From contig NZ_FOAF01000006.1 of NCBI RefSeq assembly GCF_900109575.1, positions 186,001 to 250,000 of the forward strand: DNA of 64,000 nt, written 5' to 3'. This document shows positions 27,601 to 34,600 of this stretch, one piece after another. Under the pieces are notes generated by a model. The model saw only the letters and a list, made by a program, of their open reading frames with translations. It was not told the origin of the DNA and ran no database searches. How positions within the stretch are numbered: the stretch's first letter is position 1; the number at the start of each line of letters is the position of its first letter. Position numbers and translations under genes: made by a program. This DNA comes from Olivibacter domesticus. Its GTDB lineage: Bacteria > Bacteroidota > Bacteroidia > Sphingobacteriales > Sphingobacteriaceae.

Positions 27601-27825
27601 TGGAACGGAAATGGAAAATTGTCCGTCTTGATTGGTATGGGCCGATTGGGTACCCCCCACTAAAACGATATTAACACCGGGTAGGGGTTCTTGATTAAAT
27701 GCATCTGTTACGGTACCTTGTACCGCCGTTTCTTGTGCATAGCTATTACTCAGATTGACAAGTAATATCAATAACAATAGAAATGAGCATGCGTTAAATT
27801 TGTTTAGTAACGTTTTTCTGTTCAT
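24685..27825 (-). CDS. SusC/RagA-family TonB-dependent outer-membrane receptor, S-box controlled
   Basis: 1046 aa from the ATG at 27823-27825; an upstream in-frame ATG (27858) would add 11 residues ahead of a good signal peptide (MNRKTLLNKFNACSF...SNSYAQ), so the inner start is preferred. After the signal come a carboxypeptidase-regulatory-like beta domain (VQGTVTDAFNQEPLPGVNIV), a TonB-box-like EVVVVAYGT, the plug with LYVLDGNPYEGDINAI and ASALYGSRGANGVIIITTK, the SusC signature, and a barrel ending AGLQLTL. There is no STN domain, so no anti-sigma signalling. It imports a ligand bound by SusD using TonB energy. A SAM-I aptamer lies in its leader (27935-28037). Confidence 0.95.
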   Translation of the reverse strand: MNRKTLLNKFNACSFLLLLILLVNLSNSYAQETAVQGTVTDAFNQEPLPGVNIVLVGGTQSAHTNQDGQFSISVPAGQIKLRFSYIGYEPQEVDVSVANLTVALKPASNDLNEVVVVAYGTANRANFTGSVASIPQDKITNRPVGNVSKALQGLVPGLQSVSSSGQPGTDAEIRIRGIGSINASSSPLYVLDGNPYEGDINAINPNDIKSISVLKDAAASALYGSRGANGVIIITTKEGQKDGKTTINFNFTQGISDRAVKDYEQVSTNQYFELYWEALRNKNLSSGLTSDQAAQNASSQVLTDLNINPYGSNYPNPVGLDGRIVAGAAPLWNDNWADVLQRTGQRTQADLSFSGGNEKSSYYFSGGYLNDQGIAIESGFKRYNARINVTTQAKKWLNAGLNVAVSSSQQKFPQSEDSNTANIVNFPRLVASFYPYYERNNDGSYRYDENGNKIYDFGEYRPSAAIPRSNMAASLPLDKNDRQSENLSGRAFLEAIITPELKFRTTYSIDYLNRNTHDYVNPVLGDGAEYQGSVSKSNRRRVSYTWNNIITYDKTFNDHHLNLLAGQEFYKYQNTDIDGSRERFVLPGFYEPDAASQLNSFNGFSVDYSLLSFLGRAEYDYKGRYFLSGSLRTDGSSRFAPETRWGTFWSVGGSWKISQEDFLKDNSLIDQLTLRASYGGQGNDKLQDQDGASIYYAYQGLYAISNNLGQGGTVTRRLPTPDLQWETNLNFNVGLDIAILDQRIAATVEYFNRKSKDLLYTIPMAPSTGFSGYDANIGAVTNKGIDVNLQTVPIRNEHFRWNLDLNLNHYTNKITELPNNNKPIDNGNKRLAVGGSIYDFYLPTWAGVDPATGSPQWYLADDAGNQTNETTSVYGEAGRFIQESSLPDLVGGLSNTFTYKNFDLSALLTFSLGGKILDNDYTQLMHNGNNPGRSWSTEILNRWTPEQPNTDVPRLTTDNLTWTSASTRFLYSATYARLKNVSLGYNFSKHLIERIGIGNLRVFLQGENLLTFYKHKGMDPEQTVNGATYFRYPAMRSITAGLQLTL

Positions 27826-27934
27826 ATGAAAAATTTTAAATGAACGCAGCAATGCCATACAATGCTTGTGGCAAGATGTTGGTTGGATGCGAAGGGAACC
27901 GTATCTAATCCGGAATTGGATAGGAACCTGTTCG

Positions 27935-28037
27935 ACTTATCGGCTCTGCATTTTGCAGAAAGGAATTAGCACCTTGCGCATGGGCTACGGGTTGCTAAGA
28001 TTTCATAGGGCCTTTCCCTCCATCTTTCTTGATAAGT
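27935..28037 (-). ncRNA. SAM-I (S-box) riboswitch aptamer in the susC leader
   Basis: Read on the minus strand. P1 is ACTTATC (28031-28037) paired with GATAAGT (27935-27941). In between come the invariant blocks in order: GATGGAGGGA, GGCCCTATGAAAT, TTAGCAACCC, then AAGGTGCTAATTCC, then the P4 hairpin CTGCA-AAA-TGCAG. This is a complete match to the SAM-I consensus, including the purine-rich kink-turn side of P2 and the A/U-rich SAM pocket. Downstream (27826-27934) there is a small hairpin but no U-tract, so control of translation or a non-canonical terminator is more likely than simple intrinsic termination. Expected effect: susC/susD expressed when S-adenosylmethionine is low. Confidence 0.95.
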
Positions 28038-28062
28038 ATGTTTTGTTAGCGTTTTGATGACG

Positions 28063-28070
28063 CAAATATA
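28063..28070 (-). promoter_or_regulatory. Candidate -7 element of the riboswitch-susCD transcript
   Basis: TATATTTG on the minus strand, 26 nt upstream of the aptamer P1; predicted start of transcription about 28056. A clear -33 box was not found. Confidence 0.5.
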
Positions 28071-28124
28071 TACATATTATTTAAAGTATATCGAACTAGT
28101 AGACATTAGTTACAAAAAGAAGAC

Positions 28125-28262
28125 ATTAATAGTTGCGAGTTGCCGGTTGCGAGTTGCCAGTTATGAGTTGCCAGTTATGAGTTGTGAGTTTGGTATTGAA
28201 AACTCAACTATTGAACAACTCAACCATTTAACAATTCAACTACTTAACAATTTAACATTAGC
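28125..28262 (-). repeat. Composite modular repeat R3
   Basis: On the plus strand GAGTTGCCAGTTATGAGTTG occurs in tandem variants (module B reversed), followed by AACTCAACTATTGAACAACT and similar phrases (module C reversed). Begins about 10 nt past the stop of the small lipoprotein gene. Confidence 0.8.
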
Positions 28263-28269
28263 AATCCAA

Positions 28270-28593
28270 TTAATAAACATGTATGGCATGCGTATTTATA
28301 TCACCATTTTTTAACAATACGGATAAATAACTATTGTTGGCAGTCTTTATGTTGTATTGGAGTGCTTCTTTCTCTGGACAAATTCTTTTTATACGAACAT
28401 AATCGCCATCTAACACGCGAATGGTAGTGGTTTCTTGTTTCTTTGTTAAGGTGTCTATTTTATTAGGCATATAATGAATCTCCAAAATGCCGCTTTTACT
28501 TGTGATCGTAATTTCTACGGGAACCAGGGGTGACTCTTCCTTGGTGCAACCATAAACAAAGACCATACATAATAATGGTAAAAAAAATTTCAT
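28270..28593 (-). CDS. Small lipoprotein, function unknown
   Basis: 107 aa from the ATG at 28591-28593 (MKFFLPLLCMVFVYGCTKEE). A TTG two codons upstream is in frame but unnecessary. The signal peptide ends VYGC, a lipobox with cysteine at residue 16, so the protein should be lipid-anchored in the outer or inner membrane. The mature part, about 90 residues, looks beta-rich (VEITITSKSGILEIHYMP, TTTIRVLDGDYVRIKRI) and may form a single immunoglobulin-like sandwich. No family recognised. Preceded by a perfect 15-bp hairpin (28622-28661) and followed by repeat R3 and the riboswitch leader. Confidence 0.7.
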   Translation of the reverse strand: MKFFLPLLCMVFVYGCTKEESPLVPVEITITSKSGILEIHYMPNKIDTLTKKQETTTIRVLDGDYVRIKRICPEKEALQYNIKTANNSYLSVLLKNGDINTHAIHVY

Positions 28594-28621
28594 ATGCAAT
28601 AAGATTTAGCTTGTTGAACAG

Positions 28622-28661
28622 GTATACTAGACAAGGGTTAAAAAAACCTTGTCTAGTATAC
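28622..28661. terminator. Perfect 15-bp inverted repeat between the fucosidase and the lipoprotein gene
   Basis: GTATACTAGACAAGG (28622-28636) and its exact complement (28647-28661) flank a 10-nt loop GTTAAAAAAA. No T-run follows on either strand, so it may be a terminator, a leader structure or a protein-binding palindrome. Confidence 0.55.
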
Positions 28662-28770
28662 TACAAACATAAATCTTAACGAAGTAATTTGTGTTTACAT
28701 CTACAGCACAAAATCTGTATACTTTATCGCTAAATATCTCATTTAGCCATTCTTTTGGACTGAAAACACC

Positions 28771-30150
28771 TTATAGCGCATTTTCTAATTTGTAAACCCA
28801 CGCATAATTGGATGGTGTAGTTGCAGGACTAAGCGCTGTTGGTATGATCTGTAGCTGACTGCCTTTATATTGGGTTTTAATTGTTCCTGTATATCCTAAC
28901 AAGCTTATACTGCTTGGTTTTTTAATATTTTTTACCCTAATCGGCATATCCGTCCATTTGGTACAGAGCACGTACAGATCCTTGCCCTTACGTGTATAGT
29001 AAACACTATTTGCTTTCATATCCGCAGGCCTACTATCCCAAGCTTGCGTATCATAGATGGCCTCCCCATTGAGCGCTAACCAGTTGCCCATATCTAACAA
29101 CCGCTCTTGCATAATGACCGGTATCATGCCATCGGCGGTTGGGCCTACATTCAACAATAGATTTCCACCATTACTGACCTTATCAATCAAGAGATCGATT
29201 AATTGCTTCGAGCTAAAATAGTGGTCGGTCGTTTCAAAACGATTATAACCATAGGATGTACCAATACCTCTACTTTCTTCCCAAGGGTGAGCGGCTTGAT
29301 CGCCGATGCCTTTTTGATCATGTACTAAATCATACTCAGTGGTATAGTATCCGCCATGTTTGCTGCGCGTTTCTTTACCCCAACGATCGTTTACTACTAC
29401 GGTCTCTTTTACGGGCGATTCATTGTATAACCAGGCAAGGAATTCGGCACTTTTCAATGTGTCGCTAGCATAATCCCATTCGCCATCTGAAAAAATCACT
29501 TCTGGTTGATAGGCGTTTACCAGCTCCTTCATCTGAGGGATCATATGCTGATCGACCCATTGATTGATAGTTTCCTTTTTATATAGGGGGTGACTCCATT
29601 CAAGTAGGGAATAATAAAATCCCATATGTAGGCCCGACTTTTTTACCGCATCACTTAACTCACCGGCAAGATCTCGATGGGCACCGATTGCTACACTGTT
29701 CCACTTCGGACTGTACTGACTAGGCCATAAGCAGAAACCGTCATGATGCTTGGAGGTCAGTACCACATATTTTGCACCGGCTTTCTTAAATAGTGTTGCC
29801 CACTTATTTGGATTGAAATGCTCGGCCTTGAACATGGGAGCAAAATCCTGATAAGTGAAATTTTCTCCGTATGTTCTACGATGGTAATCCATAAACAATT
29901 TGTTTTTACTGATTAACCGATTTTCATAGTGTTCTGCATATTTTTCATATACGCCTTCTACTTCATCAACAGGTGCATAAGCAGGTACAGAATAGGGCCC
30001 CCAATGTATAAATATACCGAACTTAGCATTGCTCCACCACGCGGGTGTTTCACGTGTATCAACGGAAGGCCAGTTGGGCTGATAGGTTTGGCCATTTAAT
30101 TCGCGTACGGCTAACAAGCTTAAAAACAGGAAACAACAGTATCTGATCAT
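28771..30150 (-). CDS. GH29 alpha-L-fucosidase, secreted
   Basis: 459 aa with a signal peptide (about residues 1-20). GH29 features: FGIFIHWGPYSVPAYAP at 44-60, KYVVLTSKHHDGFCLWPS at 127-144, and PEVIFSDGEWDYA, where the aspartate near residue 222 is in the position of the GH29 catalytic nucleophile. The TIM barrel fills most of the protein and a short beta region ends it; there is no extra carbohydrate-binding domain. It hydrolyses terminal alpha-L-fucose from glycans, probably in the periplasm. It is 38 nt downstream of a small membrane protein gene. It is transcribed toward susCD but separated from it by the riboswitch leader, so it is probably not in the same regulon. Confidence 0.93.
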   Translation of the reverse strand: MIRYCCFLFLSLLAVRELNGQTYQPNWPSVDTRETPAWWSNAKFGIFIHWGPYSVPAYAPVDEVEGVYEKYAEHYENRLISKNKLFMDYHRRTYGENFTYQDFAPMFKAEHFNPNKWATLFKKAGAKYVVLTSKHHDGFCLWPSQYSPKWNSVAIGAHRDLAGELSDAVKKSGLHMGFYYSLLEWSHPLYKKETINQWVDQHMIPQMKELVNAYQPEVIFSDGEWDYASDTLKSAEFLAWLYNESPVKETVVVNDRWGKETRSKHGGYYTTEYDLVHDQKGIGDQAAHPWEESRGIGTSYGYNRFETTDHYFSSKQLIDLLIDKVSNGGNLLLNVGPTADGMIPVIMQERLLDMGNWLALNGEAIYDTQAWDSRPADMKANSVYYTRKGKDLYVLCTKWTDMPIRVKNIKKPSSISLLGYTGTIKTQYKGSQLQIIPTALSPATTPSNYAWVYKLENAL

Positions 30151-30187
30151 AATTTATTGGCTATATATTGGTTAAAATTAATTCTCC

Positions 30188-30400
30188 TTACTCTTTGGAT
30201 TTCGGAGAGTGCTTTGTATAGGTTTGCTGCCGGTTATAATACCGTTTACAATAAAAAAATAATGTTAAAAACAACAGCGTACTCAGTACCCCAATAAGGC
30301 CGCCTAATGTAACGCCATTCTTAATTAAAAACACTACATCTATCGCCAATAAGAGCAATGCTAATACGAGCATAAGATTAATTAACTCTTTCCTTTTCAA
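30188..30400 (-). CDS. Small two-helix membrane protein, function unknown
   Basis: 70 aa: KRKELINLMLVLALLLLAID with a first helix (about 8-26), a second helix at about 31-50 (TLGGLIGVLSTLLFLTLFFY), then a basic tail (CKRYYNRQQTYTKHSPKSKE). It looks like a short inner-membrane protein with the tail inside the cell. No family recognised. Its spacing of 38 nt to the fucosidase gene suggests one transcript, with this gene first. Confidence 0.6.
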   Translation of the reverse strand: MKRKELINLMLVLALLLLAIDVVFLIKNGVTLGGLIGVLSTLLFLTLFFYCKRYYNRQQTYTKHSPKSKE

Positions 30401-30860
30401 CTTAATTGAAACCTATATTTTCACCCGTTCAAGGTACATATTTTCACGCTTTTATACAAATGAGTTGTTGATCTTTAAAATTTTCATTTTTATTAGCTAG
30501 ATGGTATATAGTGAGGCTTCTTAATATGTATCGGAAACTAAAATCTTCTGACAAAGCCGCTGCCTCTACTTAGATAGTGCTACCAGAATATTTGAGGCCA
30601 ATTTTAGGCTAACAAACAGTTATCCCTTCGACCATATACATAGCTTGATGCGCTTCTGTAAATAATTCATGTAATAGATATGGGCATTTTTATTCTTTCT
30701 CTTTACGAATATTGTGAAAATATGAAATATTAGTAGCTTTGAAATTATACAGAAACCAATTAACGATTTGAAACCTAAAACGCATTACGTAAAAATAATA
30801 TAGCGGTTCGCTAATTTTAACAACAAAGCAATAACTTGCTCTTTCAGATACTAATTCGTC
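30401..30860. other. 460-nt gap between divergent genes
   Basis: Carries the plus-strand promoter at 30712-30741 for the phospholipase gene. The rest is A/T-rich; no repeat, riboswitch or plausible small gene was recognised. Confidence 0.5.
30712..30741 (+). promoter_or_regulatory. Promoter of the phospholipase C / esterase operon
   Basis: TTG (30712-30714), 19 nt, TAGCTTTG (30734-30741): both elements and the spacing fit the Bacteroidota consensus. Predicted start about 30748, leader about 110 nt. Confidence 0.6.
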
Positions 30861-33353
30861 ATGGATGATAGAAGAAATTTTATAAAAAAAGCACTGCTTC
30901 TGGCAGGAACAACTGGATTGGTCAATACGATTCCTCCCGCCATCCAAAGGGCTTTAGCGATTGAACCGATTGCCGGTAGCACCTTTATGGATGCTGAACA
31001 CATTGTGATTTTAATGCAAGAGAACAGATCGTTCGACCATGCTTTCGGAACATTAAAAGGTGTGAGGGGCTTTAACGATCCCCGTTTTATCCGCTTACCG
31101 AACGGCAACCCGGTATGGTTTCAGCCAGACACGCACGGAAGTGCTTATGCTCCTTTCCGCTTGGATCTCAAGAACTCGAAAGCTACCTGGATGGGCGCCG
31201 TCCCGCATTCCCGGCAGAGCCAGGTGGATGCTTTTAATGATGGCAAACATGATAACTGGATAGAAGCCAAAAGAAAAAGCAAACCTTATGCTGATATACC
31301 TTTAACAATGGGTTATCATAATAGACAGGATATTCCTTTTAATTATGCTTTAGCAGATGCTTTTACTATTTGTGATCAAAACTTCTGCTCGGGTATGACA
31401 AGTACTTGGCCTAACAGGTTCTTTTTCTGGACAGGCACCGTTCGGGAGGCTCCTAACGCTGAAAGCAAGGCCTGGATGCGAAATGACTTACCGCTTGGAC
31501 AAGGGAAATGGAAAACTTTCCCTGAACGACTGGAGGAGGCAGGGGTTCCTTGGAAGGTTTATCAAAACGACATCACCTGTGGTGGTGGTTTTGTTGGAGA
31601 GGAAAGGTCATGGCTTGCCAACTTCGGTTGTAACCCCCTGGAACTTTTTGAACGGTATCATGTTAAATTTTCTTCGAGATACGTAAAAACATTAAAAAAG
31701 CAAACGGAGACCCTTCCTACGGAAATTGCTGATCTTGAAAATACGTTAAAAGGTTTGAAATTGCAGGATGCTGCCTATGCTAAAACACAAAAGGCTATTC
31801 AGAAAAAACGGGAAGTGCTACAACATGCTTATAAAGAGGTTGAACAATGGGCCGACAAATATTTCAACAACTTAAGTAATACGGAGAAAAATTTATTTAA
31901 TAAAGCTTTCTCTACCAATGCGGAGGATCCGGATTACCACCATCTGGATATATTAAAGTATACGGACGACCAAGGTAAACAGCAAGAGCTAAATGTACCA
32001 AAGGGCGATATTTTGCATCAGTTTAGAGCGGATGTGGAAAATGGCACTTTACCGACCGTTTCCTGGATGGTACCCGCTGAAAAATATTCGGACCACCCCA
32101 CGGCTCCCTGGTATGGCTCTTGGTATGTATCAGAAATAATGGATATTCTTACCAAAAACCCGGAAGTATGGCAGAAAACTATTTTTATTATGACGTATGA
32201 TGAAAATGATGGTTACTTTGATCATGTCCCCCCTTTTGTCCCTCCTAACCCTTATAGGGCAAATAGCGGAAAATGTTCGGACGGTATCGACACAAAAGTA
32301 GAATATACTGTACTGGCGCAAGAGCTTGCCGAAGGAAAGTCGGAAGAGGAAGCAAGGGGGGCGGCAATAGGATTAGGATTTAGGGTCCCTATGATTGTAG
32401 CCTCACCTTGGACGAGAGGTGGAAAGGTCTGCTCACAAGTGTTCGATCATACTTCCACCTTACAGTTCTTGGAAAAATTCCTAAATAGCAAGTTTAATCA
32501 TACTATTGAAGAAAAAAACATAAGTAAGTGGCGACGGACCATATGCGGCGATCTCACGACGGTCTTTCAACCGGCGGATGAGCAGAAAGACAAAGAAAAC
32601 CTACCTTTTATTCAGCGCAACACCTATTTGGAAGACATACATCAGGCGAAGTTCAAAAACTCTCCCAGTGATTTTAGAAAGTTATCACAACAGGATATCA
32701 ACCCCGCAAAGGTTAGGCCTTGGTTGTTGACTGATATGCCAAAGCAGGAAGAGGGTATAAAAGCATCTTGCCCCCTCCCTTACGAATTATATGCAGATAT
32801 TGAACCAATGGAAGAGGGCATCTCCCTCAGATTGGCTGCAGGTAATAACATCTTCAAGGATAAAAGTGTGGGCGCTCCTTTCACCGTTTATACATCAGCG
32901 GGAATCCGATCTTATGCAGTTGCTCCTGGCGATCATTTGCAGGATAATTTTGAGGTAAAAAATCAGCAATATAATCTAGAGATACATGGACCCAATGGAT
33001 TTTATCGTGCCGTGAAAGGAAAATCTTCGAAACGAATGCTTACTTTGGATGCTTCTTATGAACTAAAGGAAGGGCAGGCAACAGGAAATTTAGTTATTAC
33101 GGCAAACAGCCGCATGACAGACGCCTGCACCTTACAAATACTTGATAATGCTTATGCCCAACCATCTATCGAGAAGCATTTACTGCCTCAGGAAAAACTG
33201 CGCTTTATCATTCCCTTACAACATAATCATGGCTGGTACGACTTTACAATAATGGTGAAAGAGAATCCAACGGTTCAATGGCTTTATGCGGGCAGAGTAG
33301 AAACTGGGAAATTTACGTATACTGATCCACAGATGGGGAAATTAACGACATAA
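30861..33353 (+). CDS. Phosphocholine-specific phospholipase C, Tat-exported
   Basis: 830 aa. A twin-arginine signal starts the protein (MDDRRNFIKKALLLAGTTGL; RR at residues 4-5). The phosphoesterase domain opens with HIVILMQENRSFDHAFGTLK, and metal-ligand regions follow in NRFFFWTGT, MTYDENDGYFDHVPPF and QVFDHTSTLQFLEKFL. Two small beta domains fill the C-terminus (about 630-830). This is the architecture of the non-haemolytic/phosphocholine-preferring PLC family, which cleaves phosphatidylcholine and sphingomyelin head groups in the periplasm or outside. The insertion at about 285-345 is coiled-coil-like. Followed after 5 nt by an SGNH esterase gene. Confidence 0.92.
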   Translation: MDDRRNFIKKALLLAGTTGLVNTIPPAIQRALAIEPIAGSTFMDAEHIVILMQENRSFDHAFGTLKGVRGFNDPRFIRLPNGNPVWFQPDTHGSAYAPFRLDLKNSKATWMGAVPHSRQSQVDAFNDGKHDNWIEAKRKSKPYADIPLTMGYHNRQDIPFNYALADAFTICDQNFCSGMTSTWPNRFFFWTGTVREAPNAESKAWMRNDLPLGQGKWKTFPERLEEAGVPWKVYQNDITCGGGFVGEERSWLANFGCNPLELFERYHVKFSSRYVKTLKKQTETLPTEIADLENTLKGLKLQDAAYAKTQKAIQKKREVLQHAYKEVEQWADKYFNNLSNTEKNLFNKAFSTNAEDPDYHHLDILKYTDDQGKQQELNVPKGDILHQFRADVENGTLPTVSWMVPAEKYSDHPTAPWYGSWYVSEIMDILTKNPEVWQKTIFIMTYDENDGYFDHVPPFVPPNPYRANSGKCSDGIDTKVEYTVLAQELAEGKSEEEARGAAIGLGFRVPMIVASPWTRGGKVCSQVFDHTSTLQFLEKFLNSKFNHTIEEKNISKWRRTICGDLTTVFQPADEQKDKENLPFIQRNTYLEDIHQAKFKNSPSDFRKLSQQDINPAKVRPWLLTDMPKQEEGIKASCPLPYELYADIEPMEEGISLRLAAGNNIFKDKSVGAPFTVYTSAGIRSYAVAPGDHLQDNFEVKNQQYNLEIHGPNGFYRAVKGKSSKRMLTLDASYELKEGQATGNLVITANSRMTDACTLQILDNAYAQPSIEKHLLPQEKLRFIIPLQHNHGWYDFTIMVKENPTVQWLYAGRVETGKFTYTDPQMGKLTT

Positions 33354-33358
33354 GCAAC

Positions 33359-34471
33359 ATGGGTATGAAAGGTTTGCAAAAAATAACGCTTCTTGGTCAA
33401 TTAACTACTTGTTTGCTAGTACTTTCTTTTCATGCTGTTATGGCTCAGACACCCTCTTCTTATAAATATAAAAGGGCTGAAGAGCTTACGATGATTGGAA
33501 AAGCTTTTGCTAACAAGCAATTTTATCATCGTATTGATACGGCTGATTACCCTGACCTACCGACACCGGTTAAGTCACTTCTTACCCACTCGGCGGGTCT
33601 AGCCATTGCTTTTAAAACGAATAGCACTGCTATTGCCGCTAAATGGCAAACTTCCGCCCGCAAGCCATCGGCAAATATGACGGCCATTGCTTTTGAAGGT
33701 CTAGACCTATATATTAAAAAGGATGGTAAATGGCAATTTGCAGGTGTAGGTAAACCAACTAACGATACTACTGAAGCGGTAGTAGTGCAGCACATGGACA
33801 GTGGTGAGAAAGAGTGTTTACTGTATTTACCTCTTTACGATGAAGTTACTAATGTGTCAATTGGTATTGATGAGACGGGCAGCATTGTAGCGCTGCCCGA
33901 TCCTTTTAAAAAGAAAATAGCCTTATATGGCTCGAGTATTGTTCAGGGGGCGTCTGCAAGTAGACCAGGACTGGCATATCCTGCGCGATTATCACGAGAA
34001 ACGGGTTTGAACTTCATTAATCTGGGTGTAAGTGGAAACGCCAAAATGGAGAAAGCAACGGCGGATATGCTAGCTATGATAGATGCCGATGCTTTTGTGC
34101 TCGACTGCATTCCGAATTCCTCTCCACAAGAAATTGAGGAGCGTACCGCTTATTTAATACGGACGATCAGGGCCCATCATCCAGAGGCTCCTATTGTGAT
34201 GATACAAACATTGATCAGAGAGCATGGGTATTTTGACCAAGTAGTAGGTAATAAAACACGCGATCAGAATAGCATGATAACACAGCAAATTGAATCGCTG
34301 CAAAAAGAAATTAATAATTTATATTTTATTAAAGGGGATGATTTACTGGGAACGGATCATGAAGGCACTACAGATGGCACGCACCCGAACGATTTAGGAT
34401 TTGATAGAATGCTACAAGTGATAAAGCCTTTTCTGACCACTCATCTGCCAATAGCCGGGCAGATACGTTAA
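33359..34471 (+). CDS. SGNH/GDSL-type esterase with N-terminal GxDLY domain
   Basis: 370 aa, signal peptide about residues 1-29 (ending AVMAQ). An N-terminal beta domain contains FEGLDLYIKKDGKWQF, matching the GxDLY family that precedes GDSL lipases in Bacteroidota. The SGNH hydrolase domain starts with KKIALYGSSIVQGASAS, where serine replaces the usual GDS aspartate (GSS), continues with NLGVSGNAKM and ends with the catalytic pair in DGTHPNDLGFDRM. It should be a secreted carbohydrate or lipid esterase. It lies 5 nt after the phospholipase C gene and so is probably co-transcribed. Repeat R4 follows the stop codon directly. Confidence 0.88.
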   Translation: MGMKGLQKITLLGQLTTCLLVLSFHAVMAQTPSSYKYKRAEELTMIGKAFANKQFYHRIDTADYPDLPTPVKSLLTHSAGLAIAFKTNSTAIAAKWQTSARKPSANMTAIAFEGLDLYIKKDGKWQFAGVGKPTNDTTEAVVVQHMDSGEKECLLYLPLYDEVTNVSIGIDETGSIVALPDPFKKKIALYGSSIVQGASASRPGLAYPARLSRETGLNFINLGVSGNAKMEKATADMLAMIDADAFVLDCIPNSSPQEIEERTAYLIRTIRAHHPEAPIVMIQTLIREHGYFDQVVGNKTRDQNSMITQQIESLQKEINNLYFIKGDDLLGTDHEGTTDGTHPNDLGFDRMLQVIKPFLTTHLPIAGQIR

Positions 34472-34578
34472 ATGGTTGAGTTGTTGAATCGTGAGTAGTT
34501 GAATAGTTAATCGTTAAGAGACCAAACTCACAACTGGCAACTCACAACCCACAACTAATATAGTCTTGATAACGAATA
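34472..34578 (+). repeat. Composite modular repeat R4
   Basis: Modules in forward order: TGGTTGAGTTGTTGAATCG and GAGTAGTTGAATAGTTAATC (C), CAACTGGCAACTCACAACCC (B), then ATAGTCTTGATAACGAATAA (A/D remnants). Starts right at the stop of the esterase gene. Positions 34512-34534 are repeated exactly, inverted, at 35688-35710. Confidence 0.8.
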
Positions 34579-34600
34579 AAACCCCTATCTTAGCCTTGCT

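Noticed and set aside
28125-28262. Possible CRISPR-like array because of short tandem repeats
   Set aside because: Units are degenerate, contiguous and without unique spacers; no cas genes are in the window.
28054-28314. 86-codon plus-strand frame across repeat R3
   Set aside because: Its protein is mostly a translation of the tandem GAGTTGCCAGTTATG-type repeat and it has no homology that I recognise.
28771-30400. Treating the fucosidase and susCD as one classical polysaccharide utilisation locus
   Set aside because: The susCD transcript starts from its own riboswitch leader, the two are separated by repeats and hairpins, and no glycan-sensing regulator is nearby.
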